From NCBI GenBank assembly GCA_041390905.1, contig JAWKPA010000015.1:310001-374000 (forward strand): DNA of 64,000 nucleotides, written 5' to 3'. Both the position numbers and the translations under genes were made by a program. The notes below the pieces were generated by a model. It was not told the origin of the DNA. It was given only the letters and a program-made list of their open reading frames with translations, and made no database searches. Shown piece by piece: positions 8,472 through 16,099 of the stretch. Position 1 is the stretch's first letter. Each line of letters opens with the position of its first letter. The stretch is from JACKCD01 sp041390905 (lineage in GTDB: Bacteria > Chloroflexota > Anaerolineae > Promineifilales > Promineifilaceae).

Positions 8472-8688
8472 CGACTAAAATGGTTTCTTTTCGCGCATGA
8501 CGAAGCTCATGCTCGTCCAAATGGGTGTTGCTCCATGAGCCGCGCAGTGATTTCCGCTGCCTGGGTCTGTTTGTTTCAATATCATGCTCAATTTGCGGTG
8601 CAATTTGCTCGATTAGACGAATTTTATCGGTCACTGTTAGTTGTTTTGCCAATCCCAATACTTGTTGAAGTGTCACATTTGTACCCAT
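8206..8688 (-). CDS. Small antitoxin-like protein with run-on C-terminus
   Basis: The first 70 or so residues, with LAKQLTVTDKIRLIEQIAPQIE and a basic-to-acidic tail, resemble short proteins common in Chloroflexota and cyanobacteria that accompany toxin genes. Those normally end after about 75 residues. Here the frame runs a further 85 codons antisense into the 3' end of the convergent aminotransferase gene, which is unlikely to be real coding sequence. A stop in the next frame lies just where the family should end, at the AAACCATTTTAG region near 8474, so a single-base frameshift may have removed the natural stop. No toxin gene is adjacent. The conserved part is about 8470-8688. Confidence 0.4.
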   Translation of the reverse strand: MGTNVTLQQVLGLAKQLTVTDKIRLIEQIAPQIEHDIETNRPRQRKSLRGSWSNTHLDEHELRHARKETILVVTIHGQFLPAVPPPAPGRSWRWKWQSGHDLRRFGQSQCPVWRQFRPCRAEPRPVAGCFSGCGGSGGRGKTPLQSSDIPRRQFRLAPAP

Positions 8689-8785
8689 TGCAGTAGCCTC
8701 TAATAAAATTGTGAGGTCTTACGAGTAACATGTCAAGTGTTTGTCGCCGTGTAACCTTTTTACCCATTCTGGCAACTATCAATTG

Positions 8786-9802
8786 ATGATGACCAACGAT
8801 GATGCGCAGCTTGTGGCGTGGGTATTGGCAGGCGACAAGGATGCTTTTTCGCAGCTTGTGGCGCGGCACTGGTTGCGGGTGCGGCGGCTGTTGCTGGCAG
8901 CCTTTCCCGCCGCCGATGATGCTGATGACTGGGTACAAGAGGCGTTTTTGGAGGCGTACCTCAATATTGACAAGCTGCGCGACCCGGCCAGATTTGGCTC
9001 GTGGGTGTGCGGGATTGGGCTGAACCTGGCGCGAATGCAGCAGCGTCGCCAACGGCCGTTTCGCTGGCACTCATGGGACAGTATGGTGGGGGAACTGGCA
9101 GATAAACGGCCGTTGCCCGACCAGCAGCTAGAGCAGCGCGAATGGGAACAGCGTCTGCACCAGGCCGTTGCCAGCTTGCCTGCCGCCGAACGGGATGCCA
9201 TTTTGCTGGTATATGAAAGTGGGTTGAGCCAGAAGGAAACGGCCGTTTCTCTCGGCATCTCACCCGGAGCCGTCAAGGTACGTGTTCATCGCGGTCGTCG
9301 TCACCTTTATCAAACATTGGTTGATGCTCAGGAGGCAATTATGGTTACAGTGGTAGTGAAAGATGTTGTTCGCATGATGCCGGAACCAGACCAGGAACAT
9401 GCTGTTGTGTTGCTGCAAGAAGCGGACGGCGAACGGCTGCTGCCGATTTGGATTGGATCACACGAGGCAGATTGGATTGCGTTGCAGTTACAGCAGAAAG
9501 AGTGGAAACGGCCGTTAAGCTTCGACCTCATGAAAGCTCTGCTCGATGTCGGGGGAATGCAAGTCAAACGCGCTTTAGTTACCAAACTGCACGAAGAAGT
9601 TTTTTACGGCACGCTGGAAGTTCGCAAGCAAAATGGCGAGTTAGCCGAAGTGGATTGCCGTCCCAGCGATGCCATCACTCTGGCCCTGCGCGTGCAGGCT
9701 CCCATTTTGGTGGCAGCCGAGATCATGGATAGCAGCGCAACGACCTTCGATGAGCTACAGCAAAAATCTGTGGCGGAACTGGTGTCTATACTGAAGAGTT
9801 AA
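8786..9802 (+). CDS. ECF sigma factor fused to a bifunctional nuclease (DUF151) domain
   Basis: A 338-residue two-domain protein. Residues about 1-170 are an ECF-type RNA polymerase sigma factor: region 2 (DAFSQLVARHWLRVRRLLLAA, then DDWVQEAFLEAY) and region 4 with the helix-turn-helix LSQKETAVSLGISPGAVKVR. Residues about 185-330 match the bifunctional nuclease family DUF151 (VVVKDVVRMM, LLPIWIGSHEADWIALQL, VDCRPSDAITLALRVQAPI). The sigma part probably drives a small regulon, and the DUF151 part may sense or cut nucleic acid. The join is continuous with no stop or frameshift. No anti-sigma gene is adjacent. The start at 8786 is tentative because no good ribosome site precedes it; the frame is open upstream to 8741. 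Confidence 0.88.
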   Translation: MMTNDDAQLVAWVLAGDKDAFSQLVARHWLRVRRLLLAAFPAADDADDWVQEAFLEAYLNIDKLRDPARFGSWVCGIGLNLARMQQRRQRPFRWHSWDSMVGELADKRPLPDQQLEQREWEQRLHQAVASLPAAERDAILLVYESGLSQKETAVSLGISPGAVKVRVHRGRRHLYQTLVDAQEAIMVTVVVKDVVRMMPEPDQEHAVVLLQEADGERLLPIWIGSHEADWIALQLQQKEWKRPLSFDLMKALLDVGGMQVKRALVTKLHEEVFYGTLEVRKQNGELAEVDCRPSDAITLALRVQAPILVAAEIMDSSATTFDELQQKSVAELVSILKS

Positions 9803-9819
9803 GCTAATCTCGCAAAAGG

Positions 9820-10386
9820 TTACAAAAGATCATCGGCGCGACTGACACCTTCGAGAAATTCGGCAAAGGTGAGGAGTTGGGTGTGGGTTTGGTGCCAAAC
9901 GGCCGTTAATCGCACCACCAACTCCCCCACCCGCCTGGGATCAAGATGCTCGGCATAGACATTCCGCACCACATGGCGGAAACGGCGAAATTCATCTAGC
10001 GTTGCCACCGTTTCCGGCTGTAACATAGCCGGTCGTAGCCCCGGAAGCTCGCTGCTCATCTGGCGCAGTAGCTCCTTGCGCCAATCGCGGCCTTTTGGCA
10101 CGCTGCCTTCCATCTGATACGCCGCATATTCCAGCAAGCGCTCCAGCCCAGAATAGAAACTGTGCAAGTTTAAGGCAGTCGAGTCAATAAACATATCCTG
10201 TTCATTCGATGGCTGCTGCGCTGCCTCCCAGGCACGCTGCACGCGCAGGACTGCACGATTTAGTGCTGCTGCCTCACCCCGGATTTGCTGTGCCAGTAAA
10301 ATATGCGACGGAAACACACTCCGCTGCCGCTCAGCCGCCTGCCGCCGCGCATATTCCACATAAGGCGCATACTTTTGCACGTCCAA
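9820..10386 (-). CDS. HepT-like protein (putative RNase-toxin fold), no partner
   Basis: A 188-residue helical protein related to the HepT-like family. The relevant block is RRFRHVVRNVYAEHLDPRRV, carrying the Arg-rich segment and tyrosine in the place where HepT toxins have their R-x(4-6)-H-x-Y RNase motif. The exact motif is not intact: the histidine is only two residues after the arginine, so catalysis is doubtful. HepT toxins normally sit beside a MntA nucleotidyltransferase antitoxin; none is seen here. The start is unclear: TTG 10386 or GTG 10380, both just downstream of the intergenic hairpin. It follows ilvD on the same strand. Confidence 0.6.
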   Translation of the reverse strand: MDVQKYAPYVEYARRQAAERQRSVFPSHILLAQQIRGEAAALNRAVLRVQRAWEAAQQPSNEQDMFIDSTALNLHSFYSGLERLLEYAAYQMEGSVPKGRDWRKELLRQMSSELPGLRPAMLQPETVATLDEFRRFRHVVRNVYAEHLDPRRVGELVVRLTAVWHQTHTQLLTFAEFLEGVSRADDLL

Positions 10387-10398
10387 AATATGAAGAAA

Positions 10399-10467
10399 GT
10401 AATCGGTAATCAGTAATCAGTCTTGGGCTTCATACTGATTACCGATTACCGATTACTGATTACCGAT
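10399..10467. repeat. Intergenic hairpin of GTAATCRGTAATC units
   Basis: GTAATCGGTAATCAGTAATC (10399-10418) is mirrored by repeated GATTACCGATTACTGATTAC words to 10467, giving a long imperfect stem with a short loop. It lies between the end of ilvD and the HepT-like gene. The same word family recurs at 27608, 32822 and 34595. Confidence 0.85.
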
Positions 10468-12149
10468 CACTCGTCCGTCACACACCCCTCCGAGGCCGAC
10501 TTCACGTTTTTGATATAGCGATACAGCGTTCCCCGCGTGTATTTGTACGGCGGTGCTACCCATGCCTCGCGCCGCGCCGTCATTTCATCATCGCTAATGT
10601 GGACATCAATCACGTTCTTCTCAGCATCAATGGTGATTTTGTCTCCGTTTTGCACCAGGGCAATGGGGCCACCCTCTTGCGCTTCGGGGGTGACGTGGCC
10701 GACGATGAAGCCGTGGGAGCCGCCAGAAAAACGGCCGTCGGTCATCAACGCCACATCCTTGCCCAGCCCTGCCCCCATAATCGCACTTGTTGGGGTCAAC
10801 ATTTCCGGCATTCCCGGCCCACCTTTTGGCCCCTCATAGCGGATGATAATCACATCCCCCTTCTTGATGTTGCCCTGTTCCAACGCCTCCAGCATCTCCT
10901 CTTCAGCGTCAAACACGTTGGCCGTGCCGGTAAACACCAGCCCTTCCTTGCCTGTAATCTTGGCAACCGACCCTTCGGGAGCCAGATTGCCGCGCAAAAT
11001 CTGGATGTGACCCGTCTCTTTAATCGGCTTTTCCAGCGGCTGGATAATCGCCTGCCCTTCCGTCAAGCCCGGCAGTTCGGCCAGGTTCTCGGCCACCGTC
11101 TTGCCCGTCACCGTCAGGCAGTCGCCGTTGATCAGCCCCTTTTCCAGCAAATATTTCATGACGGCCGGGGTGCCCCCCACCTCATGCAAATCTTCCATCA
11201 CATACGCCCCGCTGGGCTTGAGGTCGGCAATAAACGGCACCCGATCGCTCACCGCCTGGAAATCATCAATGGTCAAATCAATCCCCACCGAGCGGGCGAT
11301 GGCGATAAAGTGGAGGACGGCGTTGGTGGAGCCACCCAGCGCCATGACCACGACCATGGCGTTTTCAAACGCCTCCCGCGTCATGATGTCGCGGGGTTTG
11401 ATGTCCTTTTCCAGCAGGATGCGGATGGCAGCGGCCGCGTCGCGGCACTCCTGTGCTTTTTCCTCGGAAACGGCCGGATAAGAGGAGCTGTAGGGGAGCG
11501 ACATGCCCAGTGCTTCGATGCCAGAGGCCATGGTGTTGGCGGTGTACATGCCGCCGCACGCCCCCGCGCCGGGGCAGGCGTGGCGCACAATCTCTTCACG
11601 TTCTTCGTCGGTGATGTTGCCAGCAATGTATTCGCCGTAGCTTTGAAACGCCGAAACAATGTCGAGCTTGGGGTGTTTGACGGTGCAGCCAGCGCGAATG
11701 GTGCCGCCATAGACCATGATAGACGGCCGATTGAGCCGCCCCATCGCCATCAAACAGCCGGGCATATTTTTGTCGCAGCCGGGCAGAGCCACTAGCGCGT
11801 CGTACCACTGGGCGCACATCACCGTTTCGATGGAGTCGGCAATCAGGTCACGCGATTGCAGCGAGAAGCTCATGCCGTCGGTGCCCATGCTGATGCCGTC
11901 GCTGACGCCAATGGTGTTGAAGCGCATCCCCACCATCCCCACCGGTTCCATGCCTTCCTTGACGTAGGCGGCTAGGTCGTTGAGGTGGATGTTGCAACTG
12001 TTGCCTTCGTACCACATGCTGGCAATGCCGACCTGCGGTTTTTCCATGTCGGCCGGCTGTAAGCCTGTGGCATAGAGCATCGCCTGCGATGCCCCCTGCC
12101 GCCGATCCTGCGTAATTTTGGAGCTGTATTTGTTTAATTTCTGACTCAT
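10467..12149 (-). CDS. ilvD: Dihydroxy-acid dehydratase
   Basis: A 560-residue IlvD/Edd-family iron-sulfur enzyme that dehydrates 2,3-dihydroxy-3-methylbutanoate and its methylpentanoate homologue, the third shared step of valine and isoleucine synthesis. Both family signatures are present: CDKNMPGCLMAM (about 118) and SGGSHGFIVGHVTPEA near the C-terminus. The cluster cysteines lie in CDK and in CPGAGACGGMYTANTM. The length is normal. I chose ATG 12149 because AGGAAGAGGAA precedes it directly. It ends a run leuB, two small genes, ilvD. Unusually for this window, it contains no exact AACGGCCGTT. Confidence 0.97.
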   Translation of the reverse strand: MSQKLNKYSSKITQDRRQGASQAMLYATGLQPADMEKPQVGIASMWYEGNSCNIHLNDLAAYVKEGMEPVGMVGMRFNTIGVSDGISMGTDGMSFSLQSRDLIADSIETVMCAQWYDALVALPGCDKNMPGCLMAMGRLNRPSIMVYGGTIRAGCTVKHPKLDIVSAFQSYGEYIAGNITDEEREEIVRHACPGAGACGGMYTANTMASGIEALGMSLPYSSSYPAVSEEKAQECRDAAAAIRILLEKDIKPRDIMTREAFENAMVVVMALGGSTNAVLHFIAIARSVGIDLTIDDFQAVSDRVPFIADLKPSGAYVMEDLHEVGGTPAVMKYLLEKGLINGDCLTVTGKTVAENLAELPGLTEGQAIIQPLEKPIKETGHIQILRGNLAPEGSVAKITGKEGLVFTGTANVFDAEEEMLEALEQGNIKKGDVIIIRYEGPKGGPGMPEMLTPTSAIMGAGLGKDVALMTDGRFSGGSHGFIVGHVTPEAQEGGPIALVQNGDKITIDAEKNVIDVHISDDEMTARREAWVAPPYKYTRGTLYRYIKNVKSASEGCVTDE

Positions 12150-12182
12150 TTCCTCTTCCTTGCGTTGGTCCACTTGTGTTGG

Positions 12183-12416
12183 TCAAGCAGCGTTTAACAA
12201 AAGCTGCTCTGCTTCATTTGGCACAATAATGGGGATAAAAAAAGCGGCAGGGTACAGATAATCCTCACCTGTTTCGTCAACAATGCGTAGATAATTGCTT
12301 TGAGTAGCGGCCTCATCGGGCAGAACCTGGTAAACCATCCGCACGATTAAATCGTCTTCGTAGCCGTGATTGTTGATACAGATAGCAAATTGAGGAATAG
12401 TTATTTTTGTACTCAT
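12183..12416 (-). CDS. Small uncharacterised protein between leuB and ilvD
   Basis: A 77-residue acidic protein, unrecognised. Visible features are a beta-rich start (KITIPQFAICINNHGYEDDLIV), the phrase VDETGEDYLYPAAFFIPI in the middle, and a leucine-rich end. It starts at ATG 12416, one base after the TAA of the preceding 78-residue gene (TAACATG), so it is translationally coupled. The same TAACATG junction joins that gene to leuB. Such pairs of tiny proteins occur elsewhere in bacteria, and a toxin-antitoxin or regulatory role would be a guess. Confidence 0.6.
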   Translation of the reverse strand: MSTKITIPQFAICINNHGYEDDLIVRMVYQVLPDEAATQSNYLRIVDETGEDYLYPAAFFIPIIVPNEAEQLLLNAA

Positions 12417-12417
12417 G

Positions 12418-12654
12418 TTAATCGAGAAACCTTTTGATTTTCATGCGCCTGCGGCCGATGCCGTGCGCTTCATACCCGTGAACTTCTGCTAACCGTATTG
12501 TATCATTGTATAGCAAGTGGACTGAAGCCCTGCCTTTTAATTTGCGCCAGCGACCTGTACCAAAGCGAGCTTGTAAACTGGGCAATTCACGAATTGCGTT
12601 GCCAGTAGCGATGGTTTCAATATTGGTGATTTCGCTGACAAGCTCAAAATCCAT
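12418..12654 (-). CDS. Small basic protein with GRWRKLKG and EAHGIGRRRMKIKR motifs
   Basis: A 78-residue basic protein. Sequences with a RxGxGRWRKLKG centre and a YEAHGIGxxxMKIKR end form a family of hypothetical proteins I recall mainly from cyanobacteria; no function is known to me. The true start is ATG 12654, one base after the leuB stop, with GGAGTAAC (including the stop codon) as ribosome site. The longer open frame upstream is antisense-like read-through of leuB. Its fixed position with the 77-residue gene suggests the two proteins act together. Confidence 0.65.
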   Translation of the reverse strand: MDFELVSEITNIETIATGNAIRELPSLQARFGTGRWRKLKGRASVHLLYNDTIRLAEVHGYEAHGIGRRRMKIKRFLD

Positions 12655-12655
12655 G

Positions 12656-13732
12656 TTACTCCAATGCTGCGATGACGAGGTCGCCCATGGCGGTGGTGCC
12701 GACTGTTTTTTCGCCAGCCTTGGCAATATCGGCGGTGCGGTGGCCGGCGGCGAGAACGTTGGAAACGGCCGTTTCCATGGCCGTCGCCTCCTCATCCAAA
12801 TCCAGACTCGACCGCAGCATCATCGCCGCACTCAAAATCGTTGCCAACGGGTTGGCAATTCCCTTGCCCGCAATGTCGGGTGCCGAGCCGTGGATCGGTT
12901 CGTATAGCCCCGGCGTACCCGGCAGCCCCAGCGAAGCCGAGGGCAGCATTCCCAGCGAGCCGGTAATCATCGAAGCCTCATCCGATAAAATATCGCCAAA
13001 CAGGTTGCCCGTCACCACCACATCATAGGCGGCTGGTTTGTTGATGAGATACATCGCCATTGCGTCCACCAGCACCACTTCATACTCGATGTCGGGGTTT
13101 TCGTCGGCCACTTCCTGCGCCACTTCGCGCCAGACGCGGGAGGTTGCCAGCACGTTGGCTTTGTCTACCGAGGTCACTTTTTTGCGCCGCTTGCGGGCCA
13201 GATCAAAGGCGATTTCGACGATGCGGCGAATTTCGACTTCGTTGTAGATCATGGTGTTGTAACCAAAACGGCCGTTTTCCCCCACATCTCGTCCCTGCGG
13301 CGAGCCAAAATAAATCCCGCCCGTCAGCTCGCGCAAAATGATTAGGTCTACCCCTTTCACCCGCTCCGATTTCAGCGGGCTGGCATCGGCCAGCGCGTCA
13401 AACACCTTCACCGGGCGCACATTGGCAAACACATTCAGCCCCTTCCGCAGCCCCAAAATCCCCTGCTCTGGCCGCACCTTGGCGCGGGGGTCGTCCCACT
13501 TGGGGCCACCCACCGACCCCATCAGCACGGCATCGCTGTTCAGGCACGCCCCCAGCGTTGCTTCCGGCAGCGCCACCCCTGTTTCGTCAATGGCAATGCC
13601 GCCAATCAACTGCTCCGTATAGCTAAACGAGTGGCCGTATTTGGCTGCCACCACGTCCAGCACCTTGCGCGTTTCCGCCACAATGTCTGGCCCGATACCG
13701 TCACCGGGCAAAAGGGTAATTTTTGCATCCAT
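12656..13732 (-). CDS. leuB: 3-isopropylmalate dehydrogenase
   Basis: A 358-residue enzyme of the isocitrate/isopropylmalate dehydrogenase family. It oxidises and decarboxylates 3-isopropylmalate in leucine synthesis and can also act on methylmalate in the citramalate route. Motifs are LLPGDGIGPDIVAE at the N-terminus, the Arg-rich substrate loop near ANVRPVKVF and LRELTGGIYFG, Lys in ATSRVWREVAQEVA (region), and the metal/NAD signature NLFGDILSDEASMITGSLGM. Length is normal. AGGAG lies 8 bases before the ATG. Two AACGGCCGTT copies encode ENGRF and METAV. It is the first gene of the coupled run to ilvD. Confidence 0.96.
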   Translation of the reverse strand: MDAKITLLPGDGIGPDIVAETRKVLDVVAAKYGHSFSYTEQLIGGIAIDETGVALPEATLGACLNSDAVLMGSVGGPKWDDPRAKVRPEQGILGLRKGLNVFANVRPVKVFDALADASPLKSERVKGVDLIILRELTGGIYFGSPQGRDVGENGRFGYNTMIYNEVEIRRIVEIAFDLARKRRKKVTSVDKANVLATSRVWREVAQEVADENPDIEYEVVLVDAMAMYLINKPAAYDVVVTGNLFGDILSDEASMITGSLGMLPSASLGLPGTPGLYEPIHGSAPDIAGKGIANPLATILSAAMMLRSSLDLDEEATAMETAVSNVLAAGHRTADIAKAGEKTVGTTAMGDLVIAALE

Positions 13733-13808
13733 TCTGTCTCATCTCCTGATGTATGATTTTAATTGCCGGGTATACCATTTCAATGACAACCAATCATATC
13801 AATTGGGC

Positions 13809-13814
13809 TATAAT
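13809..13814 (+). promoter_or_regulatory. Likely -10 box TATAAT for the GcvT-like gene
   Basis: A consensus TATAAT lies 39 bases before the start codon at 13854, within the divergent gap between leuB and the GcvT-like gene. No good -35 sequence is visible at 16-18 bases upstream; TGACAA is at about 19. The predicted transcript would start near 13821. Confidence 0.45.
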
Positions 13815-13853
13815 CCCGCCAACGACTGTCTAATCTAATCATGGTCTGGAAAA

Positions 13854-15029
13854 ATGAACAACCCTCATAAACTATCCTATGCCACTGCCCATGCCACCGT
13901 GCGGTTAAGCACCAAACGTGGCGAGCTATCACCCTATTTGGAACGTTACGCGACCGATGACATGGTCTTTACCCTCTATGCCAACCGCTTTACCCCACTT
14001 TCTGTTGGCGGCGATGCTGTGGCTGATTACTGGAAGCTGCGTCGTGAGGCAATGCTGTATGATGTGCCGGAAAAGCCGCTGTCTATTCAGGGTGCCGATG
14101 CCGTCACGCTGCTGGAACGCATTTTCACGCGCAAAATTGGCAACCTGAAGGTGGGGCGGGCGCGGTATGCCATCGCCTGCACGCCGCAAGGCCACATCCT
14201 CATGGATGGGGTGCTGATTCGGCTGGCAGAAGACCATTTCTGGTATGTGCGTGCCAACGGCGAGTTTGACACCTGGCTGCTGGCCTACGCCGAGGGGCTA
14301 AATGTGACCGTGAGCGACCCCAAATCGTGGGTGCTGCAAATTCAGGGGCCAAAATCGCTCGACGTGCTGCGGGCGGCGGCCGATGACCCCGTGCTAGATA
14401 GTTTTAGCTATTTTCACGCCGGCCATTTTTCGCTGGGCGGGCAGCGGGTGCTCATTTCGCGCACCGGCTGGACGGGGGAATTGGGGTTTGAGGTGTACAG
14501 CAATCCGGCCGTTGACCATCTGGCACTGTGGGATCATTTGCTGGCAAGCGGCAAACCCTACGGCTTGGCCTTTGGCAGCGTGGAGTCTATGGGGATTCGG
14601 CGGATTGAGGCGGGGATTTTGGACAATGGCACCGATATGGATTTGCAAATGACGCCGTTTATGGCGGGGCTGGGGGTATTTGTGGATTTTTCCAAGCCCG
14701 GTTTTGTCGGCCGGGCGGCGTTGGAAGCCGCAGACCGCCGCTGCCTGCTGTTTGGCTTGCTTTGCGAAACGGGCGTGCCGACGGCGGGGCTGGAACTGCT
14801 GGCTGGCAATGAGGTAGTGGGCAAGATTACCGCTGGCGGCTGGTCGCCGACGCTGGAAAAGGGGGTTGGCTATGTGCGTTTTGCGGCACCGGCGGCTGCG
14901 GGAGCAGATTGGCTGGGGCAAGAGGTGGTGCTGCGGGAGAAAAACGGCCGTTTATCCCCCAGCCAAGTCGTCGCCCTCCCCTTCTTCGATGCCGAAAAAC
15001 GGCTGCCACGTGGCCTGCCGCTTCTGTAA
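13854..15029 (+). CDS. GcvT-family aminomethyltransferase-like protein
   Basis: A 391-residue protein of the folate-binding GcvT/DmdA/YgfZ superfamily, which transfers one-carbon units to tetrahydrofolate. Recognisable parts are LRREAMLYDVPEKPLSIQG (about 63-81), the ARYAIACTPQGHILMDGVL block with the conserved DG, SRTGWTGELGFEVY (about 203-216) and GSVESMGIRRIEAGI. The usual C-terminal barrel follows. Other glycine-cleavage genes (gcvP, gcvH) are absent, so this is more likely a stand-alone demethylase such as a DmdA-like enzyme than the T-protein. The substrate is unknown. Confidence 0.8.
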   Translation: MNNPHKLSYATAHATVRLSTKRGELSPYLERYATDDMVFTLYANRFTPLSVGGDAVADYWKLRREAMLYDVPEKPLSIQGADAVTLLERIFTRKIGNLKVGRARYAIACTPQGHILMDGVLIRLAEDHFWYVRANGEFDTWLLAYAEGLNVTVSDPKSWVLQIQGPKSLDVLRAAADDPVLDSFSYFHAGHFSLGGQRVLISRTGWTGELGFEVYSNPAVDHLALWDHLLASGKPYGLAFGSVESMGIRRIEAGILDNGTDMDLQMTPFMAGLGVFVDFSKPGFVGRAALEAADRRCLLFGLLCETGVPTAGLELLAGNEVVGKITAGGWSPTLEKGVGYVRFAAPAAAGADWLGQEVVLREKNGRLSPSQVVALPFFDAEKRLPRGLPLL

Positions 15030-15055
15030 GTTAGAACCCACAATAGAGGGGGACA

Positions 15056-15089
15056 ACAGACGACAGACCACCGTCGTCCGTCGTCCTCC
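15056..15089. repeat. Intergenic hairpin of GACGACRGACCAC units
   Basis: ACGACAGACCACC-type words pair with GTCGTCCGTCGTCC-type words in a short stem. It lies at the convergent junction between the GcvT-like gene and the dioxygenase gene. The same word family, larger, is at 61447-61512. Confidence 0.55.
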
Positions 15090-16013
15090 TCACCCAATCC
15101 CTCCCACTACCACACTACGCGGCTGCTCATCCTTTGGACGTGCGCCATTGTCACAGCCCCCCTCACCGCTGGGGCGCAGCATGGGATGGGCAATCTCCTC
15201 CACCCCTTTCCAGCCATACGGGTCTACCCCGGCAATCATCACAATGTCGCGGTAATCGGCAATCGCCATCCATTCCCCATCCTTCGGCTTGTGCCAGGGC
15301 AACAGCGATTCGGCGCTCATGTAATGGTTCACCAGCACCCGCCGATAGCCGCTTTGGGCAAAGTTGGGCAAGGAGCGGTGGAGCAGGTAGCCATTAAAAA
15401 AGACAATGGCCCCCGCCTTTACCTCCACCGGAATGGCATCCTCATCTTTATAAGGAAAGCCCCACGTTTCCACCGTGCAGTCAAAACGCGGGTCGTTTTG
15501 CACCTGCTGCGGCCAAATAATGCCCGGTTTGTGAGAGCCGGGAATGACCCACAGCCCACCGTTGGTGGTGTTGGCATCGTCCAGAGCGATCCAACCGCCC
15601 AGCAAGGTGCGGTCGCGGGTGGGAATGAACTCTTCATCCTGGTGCCACGCCTGGCCGGGCTTGCCCGCCGCCTTGATAAACAGCATAGACTGCATACATT
15701 TGACGTTGGGGCCAATGACCTTGGTTGCCACGTCAACGATGGTTGGGTGTGCCAAATATTTTTCCATGATGGCCGATAATTTGTGGGGAAAGTGGATGCA
15801 GAGATAGCGTCGCAATATATCTTCTTCGGTGGCATCGGCTGGTGGGGCTTCGTAGTTGCGAATGTTGGTGCCGCGATCACCGCGACAAACGGCCGTTGTT
15901 TCCCGCCGCATCTCCTCCAGTTCATCCGGTGTGAGGGCATTTTCCACAATTAAATACCCCTGTTCATGATAAAATGCCACCTGTTCCTGGGTAATTATTG
16001 GATGTAGCTGCAT
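15090..16013 (-). CDS. Phytanoyl-CoA dioxygenase family protein
   Basis: A 307-residue Fe(II)/2-oxoglutarate-dependent dioxygenase of the PhyH family. The iron-binding facial triad is visible as WHQDEEFIPT (His-x-Asp, about 118) and the distal histidine in LLHRSLPNFAQSGYRRVL, where the following arginine binds 2-oxoglutarate. Members hydroxylate acyl-CoAs, secondary metabolites or small amines; the substrate is unknown. ATG 16013 has GGAGGT 7 bases before it. The last 25 residues are glycine- and charge-rich and run into the hairpin region, so the true end may once have been earlier. It is divergent from the enoyl-CoA hydratase gene. Confidence 0.85.
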   Translation of the reverse strand: MQLHPIITQEQVAFYHEQGYLIVENALTPDELEEMRRETTAVCRGDRGTNIRNYEAPPADATEEDILRRYLCIHFPHKLSAIMEKYLAHPTIVDVATKVIGPNVKCMQSMLFIKAAGKPGQAWHQDEEFIPTRDRTLLGGWIALDDANTTNGGLWVIPGSHKPGIIWPQQVQNDPRFDCTVETWGFPYKDEDAIPVEVKAGAIVFFNGYLLHRSLPNFAQSGYRRVLVNHYMSAESLLPWHKPKDGEWMAIADYRDIVMIAGVDPYGWKGVEEIAHPMLRPSGEGGCDNGARPKDEQPRSVVVGGIG

Positions 16014-16099
16014 AATTCGTACCTCCATCAACTTTTTTGCACAATCAGTTGCGATTGTATCGCTGTGTTCAGTATAGTAACAAAAATGGAGGCGATAGC

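Noticed and set aside
10599..11795. A 398-codon open frame on the plus strand across ilvD
   Set aside because: It is antisense to a clear ilvD gene, its translation is low-complexity and matches no family, and it has no ribosome site. Long antisense frames are expected in GC-rich genes.
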